DNA of 64,000 nucleotides from assembly GCA_964007475.1 (NCBI GenBank), contig OZ023273.1:88142841-88206840 (forward strand). Reading direction: 5' to 3'. How positions within the stretch are numbered: the stretch's first letter is position 1; every line of letters starts with the position of its first letter. The notes under the pieces were generated by a model. That model did not search any database. It was not told where the DNA came from and saw nothing but the letters and a program-made list of their open reading frames with translations. The position numbers and the translations under genes are program-made. This document shows positions 45,571-56,730 of the stretch, piece after piece. Source of the stretch: Hybos culiciformis. Taxonomy: Eukaryota > Arthropoda > Insecta > Diptera > Hybotidae.

Positions 45571-47887
45571 ATTTAGCAACCTGACAAAAACGCGTTTTTT
45601 TGCAAAAATTGGATTTTTATTCTTGAAAGTGCCGCCATTTTGGTTTTTTGAAGTTTTACCGTTACTTTATGCTTACTTTGAAATTAAGCATTTTCGAGTA
45701 TCAAAACTTCGAAATAGCTTTTCATGATGTTCTAGACTTTGATTAAGGAGGAGTTGACCTTCATTTTTTTAGAAGGTTTTAGTTCCTGAAAATATTGTAT
45801 AGATGGCGTTTTAACCAATTTTGTATATTAAACTAAAATTACTCCACCTTTTTGGGAAACATTTGTACTACAGCAAAAAAAGACATTTCAAGACCTTTCC
45901 AACAAAAAAAAAATTGAGGAATCGAATAAATTTGAATTTCCCGGTCCTAAATTCATTCCGAGTCTAGCCCTGTTCGGAAATACTCGATTTTATAGCACTT
46001 GCTATTTGCCTTTCAGAAATTATTGTAAAATAAGATAGGATGAAATACTGAAAAAACAAATTAAAATAGCAAAAAGTTTAGGTTATAAGTTTGGAAAAGA
46101 AAATTGGAAAGAAAATGAAATTGATGTGGAAGAAACATTAAAAAAAAGAATTTCAAATCTTATATGACAATGTCTATTAAAGTGAAATGGAAGGGGAGTC
46201 TGTTTAAAACAGTTCTCGAAAATATATACAGTAAAAACATAACCAAAACTGAGCAAAAATCGAACCAAAAAACTTCAAAACTGGTTTTATATAAAACGTC
46301 GCCAATCCGAAAGTACTGGTCCGATTTTATCTGCGAAAGCGGCTTTCGAAAGGTATAAATATGTACTTTTTGACTGCGAAGTTTGAAAAATATCGTACGT
46401 AAGATCATGGAGTAGGGGAGAGTGGGGGACATTTGTCATGTTTTTGTAAAAAGTGTATATCTCGAAAACGGTTTAATATTTTTAAATGCCGTAAGGACCA
46501 AAATAAGCCTTGGTTATTCAGGTAAGTTTGCTTCTGAGGAATGTCTCGCTTACATAACTGTAAATAAGAGTTTTTAAATTTTTCCCAAAGTCTTCGCTTT
46601 GTTGAAAGTGCCCCATGCGTGGGGTACTTTCATCGACACAAGGGGAACTTTCGTCATCTTAGTAAAACCATTGAATTTTGTATCAAAACTTATAGTAAGT
46701 GAGATATTTCTATTATAATAATAAAGAAATATAACATTTGATATCACAAACATAAAATTAATTCTTTTTCTAATAATAATAAACGTAACATAAAATATCA
46801 AATTGAATTCAATTCTTTTTTTATAATATAATAATATTAATATGAAAATTATGTTAAATTATTTTGATAAAATATTAAGAAACTTGCAATAGGAATCAAA
46901 ACTTATTATTATTGTTTATATAACAAGTTAGTATTTTTTATATAACATTCGCCAAGAACAAAACTGCCCCAACACCTATGGCGAAGGTGCCCCAATTGTT
47001 AAAAAAAAATGTTTATTAAAAAAAAAAAATTATTATTTACTTTTTTAAATTTTTGTTCAATTTACTTTATTTCTATTAAAATAAACAACACTTTTCACTA
47101 ATTCAATATTCGTTTTTAATTTTTTTTTTAATAATAACTGCTTACAAAATTTATCAAAAACTTACAAAAACAATCCGAAAAAAACCACACCACGTGTAAC
47201 TTCTTTGTTGGTGGAACCATTACTGCGAGACTTGGCAAACAAGACTCAATAGTGCTGCCAAATATATTTTTTTTAGATTTTTAGTCAAATGATAAAATGA
47301 CTAAAATGCGAGTGACAAGGGTGCCCCACTTACGAATGTCCCCCACTTTACTATACAAAATTTTTAAAAATGGCTAAAAATGGTAATTTTTTTGTATGGG
47401 GAAATCCTAAGAAGTGAATTATCTTCTAAAACATTAAAAAATTTCAATTGCGAAAGTTGTTTTTTAAAGTTGTCTGGAAGACCTTTCCAAAATGGTATAG
47501 AGTGACCAAATCGGTTGAAAATTGAGGGAGTACATTCAAATGAAAAAACCCATTTTTTGTTTTTTCAGTGTTTTTAGAGTTTCTCTATGGGTTAAACTGG
47601 CAACACCGAGTTGCCAGCACCTGCAAAGAAAGCCCGCACGAATTCCTACTTAAAATGATATCTGTAAATATTCTTGTAAATTTAACAACAGAGGTATGAT
47701 GGTTTGAAGTTTCAATTATTTTCCAAGCCTTCTTCCACAAAAATCGTCATGTCCCCCAAAAAAAATTTTTTTTTTTTTAAATCTGAAATGCAAAAACTTA
47801 GGTCAAATATCAACCTATAAAATAAACCTAAAATGAAAGTTGAACGATTAACTTGAAAAAAAAAAAAAAAATGTCAGGTTGCTAAAT
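45571..47887. mobile_element. non-autonomous DNA transposon with ATTTAGCAACCTGACA ends
   Basis: ATTTAGCAACCTGACA at 45571 is inverted at 47872-47887; TA-rich flanks hide the duplication. No transposase frame. It has been split by a second element at 46411-47352. Remaining interior frames (46083-46432) lack known domains. Confidence 0.65.
46411..47352. repeat. nested MITE with GTGGGGGACATT ends
   Basis: AGTGGGGGACATTTGT at 46421 is matched by the complement of AGTGGGGGACATTCGT near 47350-47335. GTGCCCCA-like words recur at about 46609, 46967, 46988 and 47321. No coding capacity. Confidence 0.65.
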
Positions 47888-48250
47888 ATATTAAATAAAT
47901 ATTATGGTAAACTGATTTTTTTTTCTTTTTATACTATTTGAATTTTTGTAATGCCACTGTGGGGTAGAGCAGAAATGTACAAGTGTAGCCAATTGAATGT
48001 ACAGATAATTAATACTATTAATTTCTTCGAATTTTATCGCTGCAGTGCAGAAAGTATTGAAAAAATTGGGTTAAAATCCAAAAATAGTGCAAAATTTCTG
48101 ATTTTATTAATTTTTCGACTTTGTTTTTTTGCTTTAGCATTTTCATACAACATTTTTAACATTTACCTCCATTAGTAGTGGTGAAAATGGTGGATGCGTA
48201 AGGCGACATAAAGTCAATCTCTTTTAATTCGACTTAATTTTCCTCTCTAT
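47888..48250. other. interval without recognisable features
   Basis: A short frame at 47951-48175 has a hydrophobic end but no family signature; probably chance. Confidence 0.3.
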
Positions 48251-49190
48251 GTCTTAAATTAATAAACCACAGAGTGTAAATTTACATCTTAGAGTTTACA
48301 AGGAGCTTGTATTTTTAAACGTTGCAGTGTAAATATACCTTCTGCGGTGTAAATTTACACTAACAGTTAAAATTTTTAAATATTTGAATGTAAATTTAAA
48401 CCACATAGAGTAAATTTACACTGTGTGATTTAAATTTTTAAATCATGGACAGTAATTTTACATCGCATGGTGTAAATTTATTTTGGTGTACAGAATTTAT
48501 ACAGAGAATTTATATAACGATGTAAGGTTTTAAAACTATTTTTGTATTTTTGTTTATATAATAACGATGTAAGGTTTTTATTTGTTAACAGGTATACAGA
48601 ATTTATATTTTCTATTTTACTCATATCTAAAATTTGAATACCGTAGCTGAGTGGTCAAGATGTTGGATTGCAATTCTAAATAGCGAGGTTCGAACCCCGA
48701 AGATGGCATAAGAAAAATTAAATAAGAAGAAATTAAAATACAAAAAAATATTAATAATAATAAAATAAATATTAATAAAAAAAAAAAATTAAATAAATTA
48801 AATAAAATAAAAAAATTCAAAAAAAATAATAAAAAAAAGTTCAAAAAAAATATTACAAAAAAAAAATTATTAAATTTTTTCTTTTTTCTAATAAAAATAT
48901 TTACGACTTTTTGGTGTAAATTTAAATCTTTGGATTAAATTTACAACTTTTTGGCGTAATTTTTAGTTTAATATTACGACTTTATGTTTAAATTTATTCT
49001 GTTGGAAGTAATTTCGCAACATTTTGGCGTAAAATTTGGTGTAAAATTATTTTTTTATAGAGTAATGTAGTTTACACCAAAAATATGTAATTATTTTCTA
49101 ATGTAAATTTACGTTGATTATCGAAGGTAATAAATTGCCATCGATAATCGACGTAAGTTTACATCAAAAACTTTCTAGAGTGTAGATTTT
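48250..49190. repeat. field of GTAAATTTAC palindromes
   Basis: GTGTAAATTTACA and related palindromes recur about a dozen times (for example 48273, 48340, 48408, 48469, 48915). A hairpin with 24-bp arms (49101-49124, 49141-49164) closes the right side. Low-complexity A-rich sequence fills the middle (48716-48890). Probably a foldback element; ends not defined. Confidence 0.55.
48640..48709 (+). ncRNA. tRNA-like sequence, possible SINE head or tRNA relic
   Basis: A box TAGCTGAGTGG (48644-48654) and B box GGTTCGAACCC (48687-48697) sit 32 bp apart, the spacing of a tRNA gene. A TTGGA/TCTAA stem would present a GCA anticodon. The acceptor stem pairs poorly and the T loop is one base short, so it is not a working tRNA gene by eye. 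It may be a pol III promoter carried by the surrounding repeat. Confidence 0.5.
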
Positions 49191-49631
49191 ATAGTAAAAG
49201 AGCAAAAATATATAGTTTTTCAACCTTTTTTGTCTTTTTCGACTTTGACTTTAAGTCACTTGCAGTTAAGGCATTATGCCGCTTCATTAAAGTGATATAA
49301 AGACAATTGATTAACATTCAATCACTGTGCGTCGCAGCATTAAAACGTTAAAAATGTAGGTACGCCTCAAAATAACTTAAAAATTAAAATTATTATATTT
49401 GTTTATCAAAGACTAAAATTTTGTTTCTAAGCTACCACTGATTCAACAATTTTTATAATAATTCTTAAGATTATGTTAATTGTTTCTTCTTTTTAAAATT
49501 AAAAAGAAAATAAAAAAAAAGAAGAAAATTATTATTTCATTTCTATATTTTTAACTATGTCAGTTTTCTTTAATTAAAAATGATTTGTCACTGCTTAACA
49601 AAATTCTGAAATTATGCTTATTTCAAAAGAA
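49191..49631. other. interval without genes
   Basis: AT-rich; no repeat pairing or coding signal identified. Confidence 0.3.
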
Positions 49632-51075
49632 GCATAGGCGCCCGGAGGAATTTTGCTAGGGGGGGGGGGGGGGATTTTTATCAGCTTATAAATTTGTTTT
49701 TCTCAAACGATGAATATTAAAAAAAATCTGTTGAGAATTGAGTTAGATATATCTTATATTAATTTTATCTTTATTAAAAGTAAAAAATAATAAACATAAA
49801 TCAACAATTTTAAAATTCACTTGCTCGATTAGATAAAAAAAAGAAATAAAAAATAAATAAACATAATTATACATAAAGAAAAAAAAAACCAGATACATTT
49901 GTATTTATTATTTTTCAATGAGAAACTACAACCTTATCCAAATCGTTCCAAAACTTTCAGTAACTAGCCAGTTAGAAAAAAAAACAACGAAGATATTTTC
50001 GACGTGGTTCACGCGCGTATGCGACATAAAAAAGACACATTATATGAAACTGTTTGAGGCATATTACACTCAAACACGTAAATTGTATTTCTACACCATA
50101 GATATTTAAGAAATGCAATTGTTTTCTTTTTTTCTCAACTGAACGGTGACCATAACGGGTAAAATACTCCAATTGTGTTTTTATTTTTACGTCGCGTGGG
50201 ATCATTGTTTCGTAAACTCGCGTGAACTACTTCGACAATGTCTGTAGCATAAACGAATTACTTTTTCACAAATGTGTTGCCGAAATATAAAAAAGGAATA
50301 TATGGAATTCCGTGCATATAGAAATTCCAAAACTATAAATATTTTTGTTTTTTTACCCAAAAAAACAAGACTCCAAAGTTGGAAAATTTAAAAAATAAAA
50401 ATTTAATAATTTATTTAAAACAATTAAAATATGTACTGAATGACATAAAAATCTAAAAAAATTAAAATCTGAAATTTCTAATTTAAATGTTCTCAAAATA
50501 TCTTAGCGCACTAGAAAACGAAAATTTAAGAGGAAGCAAGTAGTGTTGTTATAAAAAGTTTTTGTAAGTGATGTCGCAATTATTCAGCATTTAGTGCCTA
50601 ATTTCTGACTATTAGTGCCACAAAAACTAGAATTTGTGCTCGCTTGGTTTTTGAGAAACTTTGATTTTCGAATTTTGAACATGGGTCATGGGATATCTCT
50701 GCCCGGATTCGAATTTTAAAAAAATAATGATGCTATCATTTAGTGCTTAGTTTTTGCCTTTTTGTAGAAAAAAATTCTCAAATTTTGGAATTTTCACCTA
50801 ATCTAAAAAAATTCTTTTACATAATTTTGAAGAGCACAAATTCTAGTTTTTGTGGCACTAATAGTCACAAATTAAGCACTCAATTCTCAATAATTGCGAC
50901 ATCAATTACTCAAAATTGTCCGGCTGAAGAGCCACCAATAAGTCTTTTAAAAAATGATAAACATTCTATTTCAATTAAATTAAAATCATGTTTCTAATTT
51001 GTTTGAGTTTAGTGTTAAGATCTCATCGCTGATTAAGTTTTATTTTCTCCATTGAATCCAAGGGGGGCCAAAGCC
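49632..51075 (+). repeat. full copy of the dispersed repeat, with a nested MITE
   Basis: Begins CATAGGCGCCCGGAGG, followed by a G run (49661-49673), and ends with the G-rich ATCCAAGGGGGGCC block. The left part matches 2212-2765 and the right part 7015-7340. A MITE sits inside at 50557-50915. Non-coding; probably a deletion derivative of a DNA transposon with CATAGGCGCC ends. Confidence 0.65.
50557..50915. repeat. MITE with about 80-bp terminal inverted repeats
   Basis: The left arm (50560-50641) and right arm (50832-50914) are complementary, including GATGTCGCAATTATT and GTGCCACAAAAACTAGAAT. The corresponding empty position is at about 7180-7200 in the other copy of the host repeat. Confidence 0.75.
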
Positions 51076-51435
51076 CCTTTTATTCACAGAAGCGAAAATA
51101 GAAATTTGCCAATTAAAACATAAAAAAAAAAATTGTTTTGTAAATTTCTATTTTACTATTTTCATCCTCTAACTGGTGGTTCATTTATTAATTTTAGAGT
51201 TCATTTTATTAATTCTAATTTTTAATCATGTTTTCATTTTAATAATTGTAAGAAAATTTATTATATTTTGAGTTCAGATATAATTCGAATTTTCATTGAT
51301 AATAAACTTATAATTTTTTGATTTATAAAATTAATTAAAATTTTTGATCTATAAAATATAATATTCAATTTATAAAAAATAAAATAAAATAATGGTTTTT
51401 ATTAGTTATAAAATAAATAAATATCAACCATTATA
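51076..51435. other. AT-rich stretch, possible left LTR of a TRIM relic
   Basis: CATCCTCTAACTGGTGGTTC at 51165 recurs at 52279. Besides that, nothing certain. Confidence 0.3.
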
Positions 51436-52330
51436 ATTGGTTACACCGACAGCAACAATGCAGCCCAACATTGAATATTCAACCTCACAATCGCGACAAG
51501 AAGAACAAATTCAAGACAGCAAGACGTATTCAACAAACCAAATATTCAACAATTATTAAACAATTTCCAAGAATTATTATCAATTTATTTGCAACTTTTT
51601 AAACAACATTTTCCATCTTTTCAATCTCAACTATTCAACAACACATCAATCATCAACGATTACAACATCAATCAATTCAGCAACAACAACAACATCATCA
51701 AAAACGAAACGCCACAAATTTTTAATTATTAATTCAACAAATAGTATTACTGGTCCATCTCATTCATCATGCAATTCAAATATGAAACTACGCCTCATCT
51801 TAATTTTTATTTGATGCAACTTTCAACAGCCACAGCTTCCGTTCAGCTGCTCTTCTGCACTCATTCATACCATATCCCTATTCACTTACATCTACAACAT
51901 TTATTAATAAAATTTTATTTTCTTTATATTTTTTTATCTGGAAAGGGGGTGTTGTAGTGGTTCTTATATCCACTTTAAAATTTTAAAAATCAAGTTCACT
52001 AAATAATTTATGTAAATTTTAATTTTCAATTTTTATTTAGTTATTAATTTAGTTTTCTTAGAATAATTTATTAATTTAATTTTTATAATTCAAATAATTT
52101 TATTTTATTTTTTTTTATAATTCAAATTTATTATTTAAATAATTCAAATAAATTAAATTAAATTAATCTTTAAATAATTGTTATTATTTATTATAAAATA
52201 TTATATTATACTATGTAACCAAATGAATGAAAATACAAAAAAATGATTGAAAATATATACGTATTCATAAGTTTTTTCATCCTCTAACTGGTGGTTCATT
52301 TTTTCAACGCCAAAATTTTTAATTATTAGA
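51436..52330 (+). mobile_element. TRIM/LARD-like LTR relic (tentative)
   Basis: TTGGTTACACCGACAGC at 51439 resembles a PBS; ATGCAGCCC at 51459 opens a short gag-like, Gln/Ser/Asn-rich frame that stops near 51560; CAA/CAT-rich sequence continues to 51720; GGAAAGGGGGTG at 51940 resembles a polypurine tract followed by TGTTGTAGTGG. The supposed LTRs do not align well beyond the 20-bp repeat, so boundaries are unproven. Confidence 0.35.
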
Positions 52331-53383
52331 GGAGTTATCTGATGTATGTGACGGAAAATGAACTCAAATTACATAATATATACATTTTGTTTATTTTATA
52401 TATTACTTTTTTTTTTGGCTTCTCTATATATAATATTTTCTAGAATAATTTTATAATAAATATAAAAATCACAATATGCACTTAACTAACATGCTAACTT
52501 TCTTACTACTATTCTATTATTTATACATTTTTTTTGAAAATTATAAGCAAAAAAAAGTTACCAAAAAATATATATGATGTACGTATTTTAAGCAAAAACA
52601 ATTAAAATTTTAAATTAACAAAAAAAAATAAAAAGAAGAGATTTCCACATAGTGGCTTAGCAGATATATTTGTTCCAATTAAAATTTTTCTTTATTGTTT
52701 TATATTATATTTTATTACAATTTTTATTCCTTATAAAGGATTTGTTCTCCTGAGTAAATTTAAATACGAAGAATAAAAACTTATATAAATTGTAAAATAG
52801 AAACTCTGCATTGCATATTTATGTTGTAAGGTTATTGTATTTGTTTATTAAGAATTCATATGTTTTAATTCTATGTATGAATTTAATTCTTTTTGCAAGT
52901 TGCTCAATCTCTTAAATTTGTAGGCAAACCTTACATCGAATCCAGATCCAGAGGATCCTCCATAGGTTTTCTGGACTCGATTCGACTCGGACTCGGAATC
53001 GACGAGTATTGGGAAGTTACTCGGACTCGGTACTCGACCCTGATACTCCCCAATTCCGAGTCCAAGTTTTAAAATTTTTTTTTTTCAAAATTTGTCTCAA
53101 AGAACGATCAAAACTTGATTTAATTTTCAAAAACGCAGCTGAATCCGAAGAATGTTTGCTTTTTAGAAACAAGCATTTTTGCTTTTTAGAAATACTGGAA
53201 AACTAACAAGTAATATTAATGTGTATAGAACCCACTTTCCTCTATAAAATCAACTTCAACTTCAAACGAAATAAATTTTGCAATAAATGATGGTTTTTGT
53301 ACTAAAATTGAATCTGGACAAATCTATATATCTTTAATATTTCTGAAACATTTCTGTATTAAGACCGAAAAATTAAAATCTAA
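52331..53383. other. AT-rich interval with a short GC-richer insert
   Basis: The 52935-53065 stretch has repeated CTCGGACTCGG and TCGACTCG words with a hairpin (TCGAATCCAGA/TCTGGACTCGA), apparently a small MITE relic. No gene. Confidence 0.35.
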
Positions 53384-54062
53384 GAGTGCGTCCCATAAGT
53401 AAAAATATTTCAAACATAGGACCTCCCTTTTCTGCAAAGTCCTACAACTATTTTCTGCAAAGTCCTAAGCCTAAAATATCTTTCGACTTTTAATTTTTTG
53501 AATCTGCTTAGATTATATACTTTATAAATTAATGGAAAAATAATTTAAAAAAAAAATGAATACTGAAAAATATTTTAAATAAAAAACTATGATTTTTTAT
53601 ATTTTCAAGCTCAGCGCTTTTGTTATTATTTTACTGTGGCTCCGCTCTTTCTGAATTGGCGCAAACGAACTTTAGAACAAATTTAATTATATCGACTATC
53701 CCATTTAATTTAATTTTCACGGTTTTAAATATTTTTTTGGCCCATATTTGCATAAATTTTTACTGGTAGTATAGTACAAGAGTTAGACCACTTATAAACT
53801 AAAAATAAAAATGAAGAAACTTTTTGTTTATTTAGTTATAAGCTTTATTATCCATTAAAACATAATTTATTATCCATTTTAACATAATAATAATAAAAAT
53901 AATGTCAGTATTTAAATTAGGTACATACATTATACAACATAATATATGATTTTTTATTTCTTTTAGTTTTTTTAACGGGTAGAGGTGATACTGTGCTAAT
54001 AACGAGCAAAATACGGAGATGAAACAAAAATTATTACAAATAAGACAGCAATCTTAAAAATT

Positions 54063-54231
54063 TTTAAAACAACCATGGAAAAGTTAATTGATAAACTATA
54101 ATATGATTTAAAGTGTAATTTTAGTTTCAAAAATCTTAAACGGCATCGACAGCACAATTTTGTACCTTCCAATTCCACTTTAAATCATCATTATAGTTTA
54201 TCAATTAACTTTTCCATCGTTGTTTTGAAAA
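54063..54231. repeat. inverted duplication of the Myb gene 3' end
   Basis: The last about 55 bp of the Myb-like coding sequence (54176-54231) are repeated in reverse complement at 54063-54116, with GAAAAGTTAATTGATAAACT in each arm. Confidence 0.7.
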
Positions 54232-54630
54232 CTTCTACAGATTGTTGCATTGTTTGTAATAATTTTTGTTTCATCTCCATATTTTGCTGAAAACGATTTG
54301 ATTGCTCTTCTCTAATGAGAATACTGTTTTCATTTGCTCTTCTTACTTCATGCAATGTTTTTTTTGAAATATTTGATCAAACTCATCTTCATATTTGAAA
54401 TATGCTGGGTCATTTCCCGTCTTTTTATTATGATCTTTGGTACGTGTATATTGATACTTTAAAGCAGTAAACTTTTCACGGCATTGATCAGGAGTATACT
54501 GGAAATTGGTTTTAGCAAGGGAATTAGATATCTCAGTCCATACTTCCGAATTCGATGTTGTTGAATCCTTGAATTTCTTAAAATTAATTTTGCAAAAATC
54601 TATCAAAGTTTTGATGCCGAAGTGATCCAT
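54191..54630 (-). pseudogene. Myb/SANT-like DNA-binding protein of the Harbinger element
   Basis: ATG at 54630 begins MDHFGIKTLIDFCKINFKKF. The conserved pattern W-x-x-I (SEVWTEISNSL), Y-T-P-D-Q-C-R-E-K-F and LKYQYTRTKDHNKKTG marks a Myb/SANT-like domain over the first 85 residues. A shift in the A-run near 54360 separates it from a C-terminal coiled-coil-like part ending at TAA 54191-54193. Upstream traces (54842-54764 with a donor) may be an earlier exon. It would help the transposase bind and enter the nucleus. Confidence 0.65.
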
Positions 54631-55121
54631 TTCGTTTTCTGGAAACGCTGACGAACATCATCTTCATACCCGTGGTCAGCAGTCGCTTGAAGTACAGTTT
54701 CATCTTAAATGTAAAAAAATATTTTATGTATTTAGTGTTATTAGCATGTAACATTAATTAGTGACAAACCAACCTGTTAATTCTGGGAGATTTATGTCAT
54801 AATTTTCGATAATACTTTCAATACTATCAGTGTTGTAGTTTTCTGAAAATAAAGTTTTTATTATTTTTTCATTATCAATTATGAAAAAAAAAAAGGTTAA
54901 ACTGCGGATGATATGTACAAGCTCGATTTGTATGAAACTTGGACAGAGGCTAGAAGCGGTGTTTTGGAGGATATGACCCCTTATAGTCTTCGTTTGCCAA
55001 AATGTATACAGGAAAAATATGAGCGAATAAATTCTGGCTACACACATTATTTTTATATTTTCATATAAAATATATTAAAACAAAACTTTGAGTGCCAAAT
55101 CTCCGAAAATTTGGGGTTCTC

Positions 55122-55438
55122 GGCTACATGAGATAACCGCGAATGTCATAACTGCGAAATTTTTTGTCATAACCGCGAAATAATAAATAAAAGTGTCATA
55201 ACCGCGAAAAACGAAGCAAAAAATTCGGTTTTTAACATTTCGTGGTTATAACAAAAATTTTTGTTATAAACGCGAAAAACTTAGCATTTTATTTGTGATT
55301 TCGCGGTTATGATAAAAATAAAATTAGTTTCGCGGTTATAACAAAAAATTTTGTTATAACCGCGAAACTCATACAAATTCCAGTTTCGCTGTTATGACAA
55401 AATTTTTTGACGGTTATGACATTCGCGGTTATGTCAGT
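55122..55438. repeat. foldback element of tandem hairpins (family B)
   Basis: TCATAACCGCGAAA and its complement TTTCGCGGTTATGA recur at least nine times in alternating orientation. The ends read ATAACCGCGAATGTCATAAC and the complement. Its layout parallels family A although the sequence is unrelated. Confidence 0.7.
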
Positions 55439-56109
55439 TCACCGGGGTTGCCCACACAAAACGTGTTGGATGTGACATTACGGTGACCGCCATGTAGAAC
55501 AAATCAGAGTTGAAAAAAATGTCCGTGCTGTTTCGTCACATACGAAAACTTTGGGGTTTATAACTCGGAAAACAGTCTTTGATTCCGATGTTTGGGTACC
55601 GCCTCAACCTTGTTACAATTTTCAAAAAAATTGCGCTAGTATCTCGAATGAGTTTATTCAAAAAGAAATATATTCTTTTTCCTTACCCATTTTTTCCACA
55701 CGTATATGCTAAAAATTTTATTATCAACTTATCAATTAAATTAAAAAATTTATGATGTTTAATTGCAATTATTTATTTTATTTTAATTTTATTTAAAAAT
55801 ATTTTAAAAAATTTTTATTCAATTATTTTTTTTATTTTTATTTATAACAACAACTGAAAATAAACAAACCATAGGCAACAAACATAGGCCTACTTAAAAG
55901 TAGTCCTAGAAAAAAAATTTTATGGGAAATTTGAAATTTCCCTTTGCAGAAATCGATTCGCATTTCGGAACGGCTTTTCACTGAAATTATCCTACATCTA
56001 TAATTTTTGCTGTCAAATCCTGTCGTTCCAAAAGTAACAAAAATCTAGAAAAAAATATTGTCATTTTTTCTATTTTTTGCAAAATAGTGTCTTATGGGAC
56101 GCACTCTAA

Positions 56110-56672
56110 CTATCTAAATAATAAATTTACTTATTATTTGTTTTTAAAGTTAATTTTTAATAATAAATGAATACATTAAATTGAACATTTCCTTTTAATT
56201 TATTTTTATTTTAATATATTGGATATCAGTAACAATTCTCAGTGCTCTTTGTAAAAAAAAATAAATTACTAAAATTTGTTAAAATTAGAATTATTTATTA
56301 TATAACAAGAGATTTACCTGAGATTTTTGGTTCTTGGCGTTGTGGTTCTAGGCGTTGTAATATAACAAATAACTCAAATTTTTATAAAATTTGTTACCGT
56401 GAAGGTTTACTTTTTTCTTTAAGGTTTAAAAATTTGTCAATTGATTTTTAAATGTGTAATTTTGTTTATATTACGATAGGTCATGATTTTATATTAATTA
56501 CCTTTTAAAAATAAAAATAAGTTGATATAAAATCAATAACAATCAAAAAATGCATAATTGACAAATTTTTACCCTTATTGATTTTTATATGCAAAATGAA
56601 TTTTGTATGAAATTGTTTTTGTAAATAAACTTTCAAAAATCATATAAAAGCACAACGATTTACAAAGGTAGT
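56110..56672. other. AT-rich interval, no gene
   Basis: A short frame 56242-56451 shows no domain. GGCGTTGTGGTTCTAGGCGTT at 56336 contains a small duplicated motif. Confidence 0.3.
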
Positions 56673-56730
56673 TTCATATTTCATTATGCATATGAAAAAA
56701 AAGGTAAGCTTTCTTTTATGTTTTTTTTAG

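Larger units (their letters stand above)
53384..56106 (-). mobile_element. PIF/Harbinger-like transposon, transposase missing
   Basis: Terminal repeats GAGTGCGTCCCATAAG and exact complement, flanked by TAA (53381-53383, 56107-56109). A Myb/SANT-like gene lies inside. PIF/Harbinger elements have TWA duplications and two genes, a transposase and a Myb/SANT-like DNA-binding partner; here only the second is seen. A foldback element sits near the right end. Confidence 0.75.

Noticed and set aside
48640..48709. Functional tRNA-Cys(GCA) gene
   Set aside because: Acceptor and T stems pair too poorly by eye; kept only as tRNA-like.
48617..48844. 75-codon minus-strand frame with SSGFEPRYLELQS
   Set aside because: Antisense translation of the tRNA-like sequence, a known source of false proteins.
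51162..52300. Confident LTR pair at 51.16 and 52.27 kb
   Set aside because: Only a 20-bp block is shared; the rest of the supposed LTRs does not align.
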